This document shows, in pieces, positions 1 to 7,864 of a stretch of 36,683 nt of DNA (its first letter is position 1; each line of letters begins with the position of its first letter). The stretch lies in assembly GCA_021784035.1 (NCBI GenBank), contig JAJXTD010000005.1:1-36683 (forward strand), in the 5' to 3' direction. Below the pieces are notes generated by a model. That model made no database searches and had not been told where the DNA came from. It saw only the letters and a list, made by a program, of their open reading frames with translations. The position numbers and the translations under genes were made by a program. Source of the DNA: Actinomycetes bacterium (GTDB taxonomy: Bacteria; Actinomycetota; Actinomycetes; S36-B12; CAIYMF01).

Positions 1-560
1 AGGCGCACTCGCTCGGGGTCGTCGGCGACCACGGCCGCGGCGCCGGCTGGTCCGCCGGCCTCGCGGGTCAGCCGCACGTCGTGCTCACCGCCACGCTCTC
101 CAAGGCGTTCGGCGCCCAGGGCGGGGCCGTGCTCGGCCCGCGCGCGGTGGTCGACCACGTCGTCGACACCGCGCGCCCGTTCGTCTTCGACACCGGCCTC
201 GCGCCCGCGGCGGTCGGCGCGGCGCACGCCGCGCTCGACATCGTGCGCACCGACCCGACGCTGCCGCGGCGAGCCCGGCAGCGCGCCCAGGACCTCGCGA
301 CCGCCGCCCGCGCCGCGGGGTGGGCGGCGTCCGAGCCGCAGGCAGCCGTCACGTCGCTGCCCGTCGGAGCCCCGGGTCCCGCCGTCGCCGCGGCCGCCGC
401 CTGCCTCGCCCGCGGCGTGCGGGTCGGCTGCTTCCGCCCGCCGTCCGTGCCCGACGGCGTCTCGCGGCTGCGGCTGACCGCCCGCGCCGACCTCACCGAC
501 GCCGACCTCGACCTCGTGATTCACGTGCTGACCGACGTACGCCGCGAGGTGCTCGGATGA
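1..560 (+). CDS. bioF: 8-amino-7-oxononanoate synthase, C-terminal part (5' end cut by window)
   Basis: BioF is a PLP enzyme that condenses pimeloyl-ACP (or -CoA) with alanine to give 8-amino-7-oxononanoate, the first ring-building step of biotin synthesis. The frame is open from base 3. It begins in the AHSLGVVG motif, which follows the PLP-contacting Asp in this fold-type I family. The Schiff-base lysine lies in LSKAFG (Lys codon 102-104), followed by the glycine-rich AQGGAV stretch. About 185 residues are present, so roughly the N-terminal half is missing to the left. The stop TGA overlaps the ATG of bioD (ATGA), indicating translational coupling. Confident from motifs and context. Confidence 0.93.
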   Translation, partial: AHSLGVVGDHGRGAGWSAGLAGQPHVVLTATLSKAFGAQGGAVLGPRAVVDHVVDTARPFVFDTGLAPAAVGAAHAALDIVRTDPTLPRRARQRAQDLATAARAAGWAASEPQAAVTSLPVGAPGPAVAAAAACLARGVRVGCFRPPSVPDGVSRLRLTARADLTDADLDLVIHVLTDVRREVLG

Positions 561-1288
561 GCGTCCTCGTCGTCACCGGCACGGGCACCGGGGTGGGCAA
601 GACCGTCGTCACGGCGGCGCTCGCCGCGCTCGCCCGCGACCGCGGCTCGCGCGTCGCGGTGGTGAAGCCGGGCCAGACCGGCGTCGCACCGGGCGAGCCC
701 GGTGACCTCGACGAGATCCGTCGCCTGTCGCTCGTCGACGACCTGCACGAGCACGCGCGCTTCCCCGACCCGCTGGCCCCGGCCGCGGCCGCGCGGGTGG
801 CCGGGCTCCGCCCGGTCGACGTCGCCGCGTCCGTCACGGAGGTCCGCGCGCTCGCCGACTCGCGCGACCTCGTGCTGGTCGAGGGCGCCGGCGGCCTCCT
901 GGTGCGCTTCGACGACGACGGCGCGACCATCGCCGACTGGGCACGCTCGCTGGGCGCCCCGGTGCTCGTCGTCGTCCACCCGTCGCTGGGCACGCTCAAC
1001 CACACCGCGCTCACCCTCGAGGCGCTGGCCCACCGCGGCATCGCCCTCGCCGGCGTGGTGCTCGGGTCGTGGCCGGCCGGGCCCGACCTCGCCGCGCGCT
1101 GCAACGTCCGCGACCTCGAGACCCTCGCCGCCCGGCCGCTGTCCGGGGCGCTGCCCGAGGGCGCGGGATCGCTCGAGCCGCTGGAGTTCCTGCTCGCCGC
1201 GCGCGCGGGCCTCGAGCCCGGGCTCGGGGGCACGTTCGATGCGCGAGACTTCCGCCGCAGGCACGACCCGATGGAGGGACCCCGATGA
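557..1288 (+). CDS. bioD: dethiobiotin synthetase
   Basis: BioD closes the ureido ring of dethiobiotin from 7,8-diaminopelargonate, CO2 and ATP in the cytoplasm. The 243-aa product starts [16 protein letters not shown], whose GTGTGVGKT (residues 8-16) is the P-loop typical of BioD. VVKPGQTG and VEGAGGLLV further along are also family motifs. The length fits the family (about 220-240 aa). The ATG at 557 is chosen because it overlaps the bioF stop as ATGA and places the P-loop at the very N-terminus; a longer upstream open frame is just bioF read in another frame. The stop again overlaps the bioB start. bioA is not in the window. Confidence 0.95.
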   Translation: MSVLVVTGTGTGVGKTVVTAALAALARDRGSRVAVVKPGQTGVAPGEPGDLDEIRRLSLVDDLHEHARFPDPLAPAAAARVAGLRPVDVAASVTEVRALADSRDLVLVEGAGGLLVRFDDDGATIADWARSLGAPVLVVVHPSLGTLNHTALTLEALAHRGIALAGVVLGSWPAGPDLAARCNVRDLETLAARPLSGALPEGAGSLEPLEFLLAARAGLEPGLGGTFDARDFRRRHDPMEGPR

Positions 1289-2331
1289 CCACGACGCACC
1301 CGACCGACGCGGTCGGCGACGGCACCGCCGCCGTCGGCTACCCCGTGCTCGAGGTCGCGCGCGACCAGGTGCTCGATCGGGGCGAGGGGCTCGACGAGGG
1401 ACAGGTCCTCGCCGTGCTGCGGCTTCCCGACGACGCGCTGCCCGAGCTGCTCGAGGTCGCGCACGAGGTGCGCATGCGCTGGTGCGGCCCGGAGGTCGAG
1501 GTCGAGGGGATCGTGTCGCTCAAGACCGGCGGCTGCCCCGAGGACTGCCACTTCTGCTCGCAGTCCGGCCTGTTCTCCTCGCCCGTGCGCTCCGCCTGGC
1601 TCGACATCCCGTCGCTCGTCCAGGCGGCCGTGCAGACCGCGGCGACCGGCGCGACCGAGTTCTGCATCGTCGCCGCGGTCCGCGGACCCGACGAGCGGCT
1701 CATGGCGCAGATGCGCGAGGGCGTCGCGGCCATCCGCGCCGCCGTCGACATCAACGTCGCGGCGTCGCTCGGCATGCTCACGCAGGAGCAGGTCGACGAG
1801 CTCGCCGACATGGGCGTGCACCGGTACAACCACAACCTCGAGACCTCGCGGTCGTACTTCCCGAACGTCGTCACGACGCACACGTGGGAGGAGCGCTGGT
1901 CGACCCTCGAGATGGTCCGCGACGCGGGCCTCGAGGTCTGCTGCGGCGGCATCGTCGGCATGGGCGAGACCCTCGAGCAGCGCGCGGAGTTCGCCGCGCA
2001 GCTCGCCGAGCTGGCCCCGCACGAGGTGCCGCTCAACTTCCTCAACCCGCGACCCGGCACGCCCTTCGGCGACGAGCCGGTGCTGCCGGCCACCGACGCG
2101 CTGCGCACGATCGCGGCGTTCCGCCTCGCGCTGCCGCGCACGATCCTGCGTTACGCCGGCGGCCGGGAGATCACGCTCGGCGACCTCGGGACGCGCGACG
2201 GCCTCCTCGGCGGGATCAACGCGGTCATCGTCGGGAACTACCTCACGACGCTCGGCCGTCCGGCCACCGACGACCTCGCGCTGCTGGCGGAGCTGTCGAT
2301 GCCGGTCAAGGCCCTCAACGCCACGCTCTGA
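1285..2331 (+). CDS. bioB: biotin synthase (radical SAM)
   Basis: BioB inserts sulfur into dethiobiotin using radical SAM chemistry with a [4Fe-4S] and a sacrificial [2Fe-2S] cluster. The 348-aa product has the radical-SAM triad as C84, C88 and C91 ([10 protein letters not shown]) and the typical YNHNLETS and [11 protein letters not shown] motifs. It starts at an ATG overlapping the bioD stop (ATGA), so bioF, bioD and bioB form one translationally coupled unit. The downstream neighbour is a small Cys-rich protein that in mycobacteria is needed for BioB turnover. The N-terminus has about 20 extra residues before the conserved core; an internal start is possible but the overlap supports this one. 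Confidence 0.97.
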   Translation: MTTTHPTDAVGDGTAAVGYPVLEVARDQVLDRGEGLDEGQVLAVLRLPDDALPELLEVAHEVRMRWCGPEVEVEGIVSLKTGGCPEDCHFCSQSGLFSSPVRSAWLDIPSLVQAAVQTAATGATEFCIVAAVRGPDERLMAQMREGVAAIRAAVDINVAASLGMLTQEQVDELADMGVHRYNHNLETSRSYFPNVVTTHTWEERWSTLEMVRDAGLEVCCGGIVGMGETLEQRAEFAAQLAELAPHEVPLNFLNPRPGTPFGDEPVLPATDALRTIAAFRLALPRTILRYAGGREITLGDLGTRDGLLGGINAVIVGNYLTTLGRPATDDLALLAELSMPVKALNATL

Positions 2332-2335
2332 CGTC

Positions 2336-2548
2336 GTGACCGAGGACTACTGCGCCCGCTGCGGCGAGCCACGCGACGCTGGCGAGCACCTCGCGTGCGA
2401 CGCGGCGCTCGTGCTCGAGCCGCCGCGCTACTGCGTCCGGTGCCGGCGCCGCATGGTCGTGCAGGTCGTGCCGACCGGATGGACGGCCCGCTGCTCCGAG
2501 CACGGCGAGCTCCGCGGCGGCGACGTCGTCGACCCCCTCGGGCGCTGA
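2336..2548 (+). CDS. bsaP: biotin synthase auxiliary protein-like small Cys-rich protein
   Basis: A 70-aa protein starting at GTG, 4 nt after the bioB stop. It carries six cysteines: C6-x2-C9, C21, C33-x2-C36 and C53, with H56 nearby (CxxC, C, CxxC, CxxH). This resembles the small protein encoded next to bioB in mycobacteria (BsaP, Rv1590-like), reported to be needed for biotin synthase activity, probably through an iron-sulfur cluster. The assignment rests on position, size and cysteine pattern, not on an alignment. Family knowledge suggests it helps rebuild or protect the BioB [2Fe-2S] cluster. A generic zinc-ribbon protein is the alternative. Coupling to bioB is evident from the short spacing. 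Confidence 0.75.
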   Translation: MTEDYCARCGEPRDAGEHLACDAALVLEPPRYCVRCRRRMVVQVVPTGWTARCSEHGELRGGDVVDPLGR

Positions 2549-2566
2549 GCCCGGGGCCGTGCGAGC
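2549..2566. terminator. weak short hairpin between convergent genes
   Basis: CCGTGCGAGCACGG just after the bsaP stop forms a 5-bp stem with a 4-nt loop. It sits in the 22 nt between two convergent genes. It has no T-run and is short, so termination is only a guess. Confidence 0.25.
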
Positions 2567-2570
2567 ACGG

Positions 2571-4211
2571 TCAGAACCTGAGGACCTTGTACCCGGACGC
2601 CCAGTACCTGTCGGCGACGGTCACCAGGCGGTAGGCCCCGCGCGGGAGGAGCCGCTTGCCGAAGCTGTAGACGCCCTTCGCCGAGATGGCGGCGACGCCG
2701 ACCTTCACCATCCGCGTGCCCACCTTGCGATAGAGCACCACGGCGCCGCCCACGCGCGAGGCCGCGCCGTAGACGATGCGGGACCGCCCGCTCACGGCGA
2801 CGCGGGCGCTCACCACGGGGACGACCTTGACCAGCCTCGTGGCCGACATGCCGCGCTTCGTGAACGCGTCGCCGGGGAACAGCCAGCGGAACCACGTGTT
2901 CCGGGTGAGCGCCTTGGCGTAGTAGGCGTTGTAGTACCGCGAGCCGATGATGACGGGGTGCGCGCCGGACGTCGCCGCGGCGGTGGACCAGTGCACGCCG
3001 TCGATCGAGCGCTGCAGGTAGCCCCGGTCGACCTCCGCGGCCCGGCTCGCGGCGTAGGACAGGCCGGGCAGGCCGCCGTAGTAGTTGTAGGCCGAGTAGG
3101 CCACCTTGCGGCCGTAGGCCACGACGGCGGCCGACAGCGCGAGCGAGGGGTGCGCCGCCGCCGGGTTCACGACCGGCTGCAGTGCCGGCGGCAGGTTGGT
3201 GGACGGCGCGTAGCGGTACGTCGTCGCGCCGTCGGTCCGCGGTGCGCCGACCGGGATCGGGGTGTCCACGAGCGGGTCCGCGAGCGAGTACGCGCTGGTG
3301 GCGGCCGGCGTCACCGACGTGTCGTCCTTCCACGTCCACCACGTGCCGCTCGCGTCCTGGCGCAGGTCGTAGAAGCCGTTGAGCGTGGGCCGCGGCGTCA
3401 CCGTCCGGACCGTCGAGCCGTCGGTCGGCAGCGTGACCGAGACCCCGTTCGTCGGGGCGCCGGCGACGGCGGAGTCGTACTCGGCCCAGACCAGCGTGTC
3501 GGCGCCGTCCCACACGAACGTGCTGTTGCTGGGCTGGGTGCCGCCGGGGCCGTAGCCGATCTCGGCGTAGCTGCCGGCCGACCTGCCGGTCGCGACGGGG
3601 GCCGCGAGGACGCGGGCCGTGCGCGCCGTGGCGTCCGTGTACATCACGGCGGCACGGGAGCCGTCGGAGGAGACGGCGAGGCGCGCCACCGTCTCGCCGG
3701 CAGCGGGGGCGAACGCGGTGATCGCCGGCTGCAGGCCGCCCGCGGCGGCGTCGTACTCGTACAGCGTGCCGCGGTAGAACCAGAACGCCTTCGTGCCGTT
3801 GCCGGCGAGGACGGGGTTGGCATCCCAGAAGACGCTCAGCAGGATCGACGACACCGCCTGCGTCCCTGGGTCGCGCCGCAGGAGCACCAGGCCGAACGTC
3901 GAGTCGTACGCGTCGGTCGTGGGCGTGCCGGTGCGGGCCGCCACGAGCGCGATGTCGCCGTCGGGGGCCACGTCGTAGCCGTAGACCTGGTACCCGGCGG
4001 GCGTCAGCGCGTGCGGGCCGGCACCGAGCACGTCGGCGACCGCGAGGGTCCGGTTCGGGGCGGCCGCGGCCCCGGAGGTGCCGACGTAGCTGAACACGGG
4101 TGGTGCCGAGGCGGAGGCCGCGGACGCCGGCAGCAGCGAGATCGCGAGCGCGCCGGCGACGGCCAGCACCGCTCCGTGCGTCCAGCTGCGCCGGCTGCTG
4201 CGTGACGTCAT
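2571..4211 (-). CDS. secreted protein of unknown function, propeller-like with C-terminal beta domain
   Basis: A 546-aa protein with a Sec signal: basic start (MTSRSSRRSWTHG), hydrophobic core (AVLAVAGALAISLLP), then an Ala/Ser-rich cleavage zone ending near residue 36. The body is rich in Ser, Thr, Ala, Gly and Tyr and contains repeated strand-like blocks (for example DGDIALVAARTG, DGSRAAVMYTD), suggesting a beta-propeller of TolB/WD type; this is inference. The last ~80 residues resemble the Ig-like tail common on secreted actinobacterial proteins (GGAVVLYRKVG, GVYSFGKRL, GAYRLVTV). The ATG at 4211 is preceded by GGGACGAG and begins the signal peptide; the frame stays open far upstream but without support. 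I do not recognise the family. It is divergent from the tocopherol-cyclase-like gene. Confidence 0.8.
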   Translation of the reverse strand: MTSRSSRRSWTHGAVLAVAGALAISLLPASAASASAPPVFSYVGTSGAAAAPNRTLAVADVLGAGPHALTPAGYQVYGYDVAPDGDIALVAARTGTPTTDAYDSTFGLVLLRRDPGTQAVSSILLSVFWDANPVLAGNGTKAFWFYRGTLYEYDAAAGGLQPAITAFAPAAGETVARLAVSSDGSRAAVMYTDATARTARVLAAPVATGRSAGSYAEIGYGPGGTQPSNSTFVWDGADTLVWAEYDSAVAGAPTNGVSVTLPTDGSTVRTVTPRPTLNGFYDLRQDASGTWWTWKDDTSVTPAATSAYSLADPLVDTPIPVGAPRTDGATTYRYAPSTNLPPALQPVVNPAAAHPSLALSAAVVAYGRKVAYSAYNYYGGLPGLSYAASRAAEVDRGYLQRSIDGVHWSTAAATSGAHPVIIGSRYYNAYYAKALTRNTWFRWLFPGDAFTKRGMSATRLVKVVPVVSARVAVSGRSRIVYGAASRVGGAVVLYRKVGTRMVKVGVAAISAKGVYSFGKRLLPRGAYRLVTVADRYWASGYKVLRF

Positions 4212-4316
4212 CTCGTCCCTCGATCCCGCTCCGGTCCGCGACACCGCGCTGTGCGCGGCACTCCGGGGAGTCTCGCACGTCGCCTCGCGCGTGGCCCGTA
4301 CGACGTGCGGCCGGGG

Positions 4317-4322
4317 TAGCGT
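4317..4322 (+). promoter_or_regulatory. -10 box of a probably leaderless gene
   Basis: TAGCGT ends 6 nt before the ATG at 4329, so the transcript would start at or next to the start codon. No Shine-Dalgarno is seen, which fits a leaderless mRNA. The -35 region is not clear. Confidence 0.45.
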
Positions 4323-4328
4323 CCACGC

Positions 4329-5303
4329 ATGGGTCTGCTCACCGGGGTCCGCCATCCGGAGGGCTTCCACGGCGCCGGCGTCACGTCGTCGTACTTCGAG
4401 GGCTGGTACGTCAAGCTCGTCTCCGCCGACCGGCGCTCGCGCTGGGCGGTGATCCCCGGGGTCTTCCTCGACCCGCGGGGCGGCGGCGAGGCGTTCGTGC
4501 AGGTGCTCGACGGCGCCACCGGCGCGAGCTGGTACCACCGCTACGACGAGTCCGAGTTCGGCGCCGACGACGACCGCTTCGCGGTCCGCGTCGGGCCCAA
4601 CCGCTTCTCCGACCGCGGCGTGGTCCTGGACCTCCCCTCCCTGGCCGGCGAGGTCCGCTTCGCCACGCCGCTGGACCCGTGGCCGGTCTCGTGGCGCTCC
4701 CCCGGGGTCATGGGCTGGTACGCCTGGGTGCCGCGGATGGAGTGCAAGCACGGTGTCGTGTCCCTCGGGCACGACCTCGCCGGCTCGCTGGAGCACGGTG
4801 GCGGCGCCGCGTCGTTCGACGGCGGGCGCGGCTACTGCGAGAAGGACTGGGGCGCGGCCTTCCCCGCCGCGTACGTGTGGATGCAGACCAACCACTTCGA
4901 CACCCGCGACACCTGCCTCACCGCGTCGGTCGCGCTCATCCCCTGGGTCCGCTCGGAGTTCCGCGGGCACATCGTGGGGCTGCTGCACCGCGGCGAGCTG
5001 CACCGCTTCGCGACGTACACCGGGGCGGTGACCACGCGGCTGGAGGTCGACGACGACGCGGTGCGATGGCACCTGCGCTCGAAGCAGGGCTCGGTCCTCG
5101 AGCTCACCGCGGACCGCCCGCGCGGCGGCCTGCTGCACGCCCCCGTGCGCACCGAGATGCACCGCCGCGTGGAGGAGACGCTCGACGCCACGATCCACGT
5201 CCGCCTCCTCGACCCCGGGGGCCGCGTGCTGCTCGACGACGTCGGCACGTGCGGCGGGCTGGAGGTCCACGGCGACCTCCCGCGGCTGCTCGCGTCCGAC
5301 TGA
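4329..5303 (+). CDS. tocopherol cyclase-like family protein
   Basis: A 324-aa protein with the signature of the tocopherol cyclase family (PF14249): an N-terminal YFEGWYVKL (residues 22-30), a central RGYCEKDWG followed by FP and a W-x-Q-x-N motif (VWMQTNHF), and a beta-rich C-terminus. Plant and cyanobacterial members close the chromanol ring of vitamin E. Actinobacteria generally do not make tocopherol, so the substrate here is unknown and may be a lipid or other hydrophobic compound. No signal peptide or membrane segment is seen. No other tocopherol genes lie nearby. The start fits a leaderless promoter. The family call is firm, the reaction is not. Confidence 0.8.
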   Translation: MGLLTGVRHPEGFHGAGVTSSYFEGWYVKLVSADRRSRWAVIPGVFLDPRGGGEAFVQVLDGATGASWYHRYDESEFGADDDRFAVRVGPNRFSDRGVVLDLPSLAGEVRFATPLDPWPVSWRSPGVMGWYAWVPRMECKHGVVSLGHDLAGSLEHGGGAASFDGGRGYCEKDWGAAFPAAYVWMQTNHFDTRDTCLTASVALIPWVRSEFRGHIVGLLHRGELHRFATYTGAVTTRLEVDDDAVRWHLRSKQGSVLELTADRPRGGLLHAPVRTEMHRRVEETLDATIHVRLLDPGGRVLLDDVGTCGGLEVHGDLPRLLASD

Positions 5304-5346
5304 CCCGGGCGGACGCCGCCGAACGGTCGGCCTCTTTACCGATCCC

Positions 5347-5376
5347 TTACCGGAGCGGCATCGGCGACACTAGGCT
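5347..5376 (+). promoter_or_regulatory. promoter of the small membrane protein gene
   Basis: TTACCG (5347-5352), an 18-nt gap, and TAGGCT (5371-5376) form a reasonable housekeeping promoter. The GTG start at 5385 lies 8 nt after the -10 box, suggesting a leaderless transcript. Confidence 0.45.
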
Positions 5377-5384
5377 GCGCCGCT

Positions 5385-5540
5385 GTGGGCAATCGATTGC
5401 GCGGGCCCGGGGCACGGGACGGCGGGCCGCGGTGGGTCCGCGTGCTGGCGCTGGCGGTCGGCGTGGTCCTGGTGGCCCTCGCGTTCTACCTCGCGATCCG
5501 CTGGAGCATGGACGTCGGGTACAGCGAGGGTGAGGGCTGA
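5385..5540 (+). CDS. small single-span membrane protein
   Basis: A 51-aa open frame starting with GTG. It has a basic, Gly/Arg-rich N-terminus (GNRLRGPGARDGG), one hydrophobic span of about 22 residues (VLALAVGVVLVALAFYLAIRW) and a short acidic tail. A good promoter ends just before the GTG, and a 12-bp hairpin follows downstream. It is not a family I recognise. The charge pattern suggests the N-terminus stays in the cytoplasm. The frame and promoter placement support a real gene, but without homologues this remains moderate. Confidence 0.5.
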   Translation: MGNRLRGPGARDGGPRWVRVLALAVGVVLVALAFYLAIRWSMDVGYSEGEG

Positions 5541-5583
5541 CCGCTCCAGGCCGACGCCGCGGACGACGTCGGCACCACGTGCG

Positions 5584-5621
5584 ACGACCCCGCGCCGACG
5601 GGGGAGACAGCGCGGGGTCGT
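5584..5621. terminator. 12-bp perfect hairpin upstream of osmC
   Basis: ACGACCCCGCGC (5584-5595) and its exact reverse complement (5610-5621) enclose a 14-nt loop. It lies 43 nt after the small membrane gene and 165 nt before osmC. With no T-run it could be an intrinsic-type terminator as used in GC-rich actinobacteria, or an attenuator for osmC. Confidence 0.5.
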
Positions 5622-5785
5622 GCGCGAGCACCGTACGGGTCCGAACATCTCCGGGTACAGCGGTCTTGACGAAGTCGTGACGCTCGACGTGCGGAACATC
5701 CCGGGCGCGGGGAAGGTTGCCCTGGTCGGTGCCTCGACGGCACCGGTGGGACCAGCGCCCATCCCCTCGACGCCCGGAGGCACCC
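5622..5785 (+). promoter_or_regulatory. osmC upstream region with repeated GAACAT motif
   Basis: TTGACG at 5667-5672 is a possible -35. A motif occurs twice, CCGAACATCTCCGGG (5642-5656) and CGGAACATCCCGGG (5693-5706), about 51 nt apart. This spacing is near five helical turns and could be an operator pair. Ribosome binding site GGAGG (5776-5780) lies 5 nt before the GTG of osmC. The regulator is unknown. Confidence 0.3.
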
Positions 5786-6220
5786 GTGACCGTCCGTACC
5801 GCAACGACCCAGTGGCAGGGCGACCTGCAGACCGGCTCCGGGGTCGCCACCCTCGACTCGAGCGGCTCCGGCAGCTTCCCGGTCACGTTCCCGGCCCGCA
5901 CGGGGGAGCCCGAGGGGCACACCAGCCCGGAGGAGCTCATCGCCGCGGCGCACTCGGCCTGCTTCTCGATGGCGCTCTCCGGCGGGCTCACCCGCGCCGG
6001 CACGCCGCCGACGGCGCTGACGGTGCGCGCCGAGGTCGAGCTCGGTCGCGACGAGGTCGGGCTCGCGATCGTCGCGGTCCGCCTCTCCGTCGAGGGCACG
6101 GTCCCGGGCGCGACGCAGGAGTCCTTCGCCGAGGCGGCCGCGGCCGCCAAGGCCGGCTGCCCGGTCAGCAAGGCGCTGGCCGGCGTCGCGGACATCTCCG
6201 TCACCGCGACCCTGCGGTAG
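5786..6220 (+). CDS. osmC: OsmC-family peroxiredoxin
   Basis: A 144-aa protein of the OsmC/Ohr family, cytosolic thiol peroxidases that reduce organic hydroperoxides. The two redox cysteines are C59 (AHSACFSMAL) and C125 (AGCPVSKAL), both in the expected helices. SPEELIAAAH is the family hallmark, and the length matches OsmC. The GTG at 5786 is chosen because GGAGG sits 5 nt upstream and the protein then starts at the first conserved strand (TATTQWQGDL). It is a single-gene unit behind a hairpin. OsmC rather than Ohr is suggested by overall sequence form, but this is not certain. Confidence 0.9.
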   Translation: MTVRTATTQWQGDLQTGSGVATLDSSGSGSFPVTFPARTGEPEGHTSPEELIAAAHSACFSMALSGGLTRAGTPPTALTVRAEVELGRDEVGLAIVAVRLSVEGTVPGATQESFAEAAAAAKAGCPVSKALAGVADISVTATLR

Positions 6221-6264
6221 CCGTCGTCACCGGCCGCGTCCCGCGGTCGAGGACCAGGCCGGGC

Positions 6265-7176
6265 TCAGCGCGGTGCCAGCGTGGTCAGCACCCGCTCGGC
6301 GTTCCCGAGCGCGACCGCGGGGTTCGCGGCGCCGACGGTGTCGTCGTCCCAGTTGAGGTCGAGGAACACCTCCGTCACCCCCTGCTCCTCGAGTGCGCCC
6401 AGGTCGGCGCGGATCTGGTCGGCGTCGCCCTGCAACGGGATCCGCGCCGCGCCCTCGGTCGGCGCCACGGTGAGCCGCACGACGCCGCGCACGACGAACC
6501 GCAATGCGGCCGGGTCGCGGCCGACCGCCGCGGCGGCCGCCCGCACGACCTCGATCGACGTCCCGATGGTCGTGAGATCGGTGCGGCTGCTGGAGATCCA
6601 GCCGTCGGCGATGCGGCCGACGCGCCGCAGCGCAGGCTCGGCGCCCCCGCCCATGAGGATCGGCGGGTGCGGCTCCTGCACGGGCTTCGGGTCGACGCGG
6701 GAGCGCGGCACGGCGTAGAACTCGCCCTGGTGCTCGACCGGGTCCGGGCCCCACACGGCCTTGAGGCACGCGACGGCGTCCTCGGCCCGCGCACCGCGAC
6801 GGTCCATGGGGACGCCGACCGCCGCGAACTCCTCGGCCGACCAGCCGAGGCCGATGCCGACGTCGAGCCGGCCCGCGGACAGGACGTCGATCGTCGTGAG
6901 CGCCTTCGCCAGCACGATCGGCGCGTAGTACGGCGCCATCACGACGGCGACGCCGAGCCTGATGCGCGACGTGACCGCGGCGGCGTAGGCCAGGGACGCC
7001 AGCGGGTCCAGGACCGAGTGGTAGGCCGCGCCCCAGTCGTCCTCGACCGGGTGCAGCAGTCGCTGGAAGGCCCATAGCGAGTCGAAGCCGAGCTCGTCGG
7101 CGCGGGTGGCGACGTGCCGCATCGCCTCCGGCGTGGCCCAGGTGCCGGACACAGGCAGGCCGAGACCGAGGCGCAC
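6265..7176 (-). CDS. LLM-class F420-dependent oxidoreductase
   Basis: A 303-aa member of the luciferase-like monooxygenase fold that in actinobacteria mostly uses F420. It begins RLGLGLPVSGTWATPEA; other motifs are DELGFDSLWAF, TSRIRLGVAVV and RLDVGIGLGWSAEEF, then PPILMGGGAEPALRRVGRIADGW in the C-terminal half. The GTG at 7176 is chosen because it puts the first beta strand at the N-terminus and lies 5 nt after the stop of the upstream VOC gene, so the two are probably cotranscribed. The substrate is unknown. FMN use instead of F420 is possible. Confidence 0.85.
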   Translation of the reverse strand: MRLGLGLPVSGTWATPEAMRHVATRADELGFDSLWAFQRLLHPVEDDWGAAYHSVLDPLASLAYAAAVTSRIRLGVAVVMAPYYAPIVLAKALTTIDVLSAGRLDVGIGLGWSAEEFAAVGVPMDRRGARAEDAVACLKAVWGPDPVEHQGEFYAVPRSRVDPKPVQEPHPPILMGGGAEPALRRVGRIADGWISSSRTDLTTIGTSIEVVRAAAAAVGRDPAALRFVVRGVVRLTVAPTEGAARIPLQGDADQIRADLGALEEQGVTEVFLDLNWDDDTVGAANPAVALGNAERVLTTLAPR

Positions 7177-7181
7177 GGCGG

Positions 7182-7700
7182 CTACTCCGCGTCCAGCCGG
7201 TGCCCGGCGAAGTACATGAGCGGGTCCGAGAGCAGCTCGATCTGGATGCCGTCGGGATCCCTGAGGTACATCGACTCGGGGATCCCGATGTCGGGTCCGG
7301 CGTAGGGGATGCCGGCGGCGTCGAGCCGGGCACGGAGCTCGTCCCACCGCTCCGGCGCGGCCGAGATCGCCACGTGCTGCACCGAGCCGATCGACTCCAC
7401 ACCCGGCTCGAGGCCGAGGCCGGGGAAGTCGAAGAAGCCGAGGAGCGTGCGGTTGCCGACGTCGAAGAACAGGTGCGACGAGCCGCGGTAGTCGCGGTTC
7501 TCGACGAGCTCGACGAGGGGGAAGCCGAGCAGCCCCTGGTAGAACTCGATCGTCCGCTCGACGTCGGAGCAGATGAGCGCCGCGTGGTGGATGCCACGAC
7601 CGGGCGAGGGGGGTCGCTCCGCCGGCGGGCGCAGGTAGCGGTCGCGGAGCTCCTGCCGGCGGGCCGCGAGCTCGCCGAGCTCGGCGTCCGTGGGGGGCAT
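7182..7700 (-). CDS. VOC family (glyoxalase/dioxygenase fold) protein
   Basis: A 172-aa protein with one vicinal-oxygen-chelate unit after a ~35-residue charged N-terminal helix (MPPTDAELGELAARRQELR). The metal ligands expected of the family are visible: H39 (GIHHAAL), H109 (VQHVAIS) and E155 (IQIELLSD). RDPDGIQIEL is the usual C-terminal motif. Start ATG at 7700 has GAAGGAGA about 5 nt upstream. It is first in a two-gene unit with the LLM oxidoreductase. The intact H/H/E site suggests a metal enzyme, but the substrate is not apparent. Confidence 0.85.
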   Translation of the reverse strand: MPPTDAELGELAARRQELRDRYLRPPAERPPSPGRGIHHAALICSDVERTIEFYQGLLGFPLVELVENRDYRGSSHLFFDVGNRTLLGFFDFPGLGLEPGVESIGSVQHVAISAAPERWDELRARLDAAGIPYAGPDIGIPESMYLRDPDGIQIELLSDPLMYFAGHRLDAE

Positions 7701-7731
7701 CGCGGTCTCCTTCGTCGGCCGGCTGCCGCGC

Positions 7732-7737
7732 AATCTA
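7732..7737 (-). promoter_or_regulatory. -10 box for the VOC-LLM operon
   Basis: On the minus strand TAGATT lies about 32 nt before the ATG at 7700, leaving a short leader that contains the ribosome binding site. No strong -35 is seen. Confidence 0.35.
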
Positions 7738-7823
7738 GCGCCGCCACCACGGTCCGGACCCGGGCTTGACCCGATCCGTCGCCGGCCGGTGGCGCGACTT
7801 GCGGAACAAGCCGGCGCCCTGGA

Positions 7824-7844
7824 TAGTTGACGATTGAACTACTC
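7824..7844. promoter_or_regulatory. operator-like palindrome before pirin, matching the MarR promoter
   Basis: TAGTTGACGATTGAACTA (7824-7841) is an imperfect palindrome (TAGTTnA/TnAACTA). With the following CTC it closely matches the sequence upstream of the divergent marR operon at 21998-22018 (17 of 23 aligned positions, including AACTACTC). It lies 21 nt before the pirin start, a likely repressor position. Binding by the MarR protein of this window is inference. Confidence 0.55.
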
Positions 7845-7864
7845 GGTTCGACCAGGAGGCCTGC

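Noticed and set aside
2428-5270. Long open frames overlapping the secreted protein and extending upstream to 5270 on the minus strand
   Set aside because: They are shadow frames caused by high GC. The upstream extension runs antisense through the tocopherol-cyclase-like gene, and the signal peptide fixes the true start at 4211.
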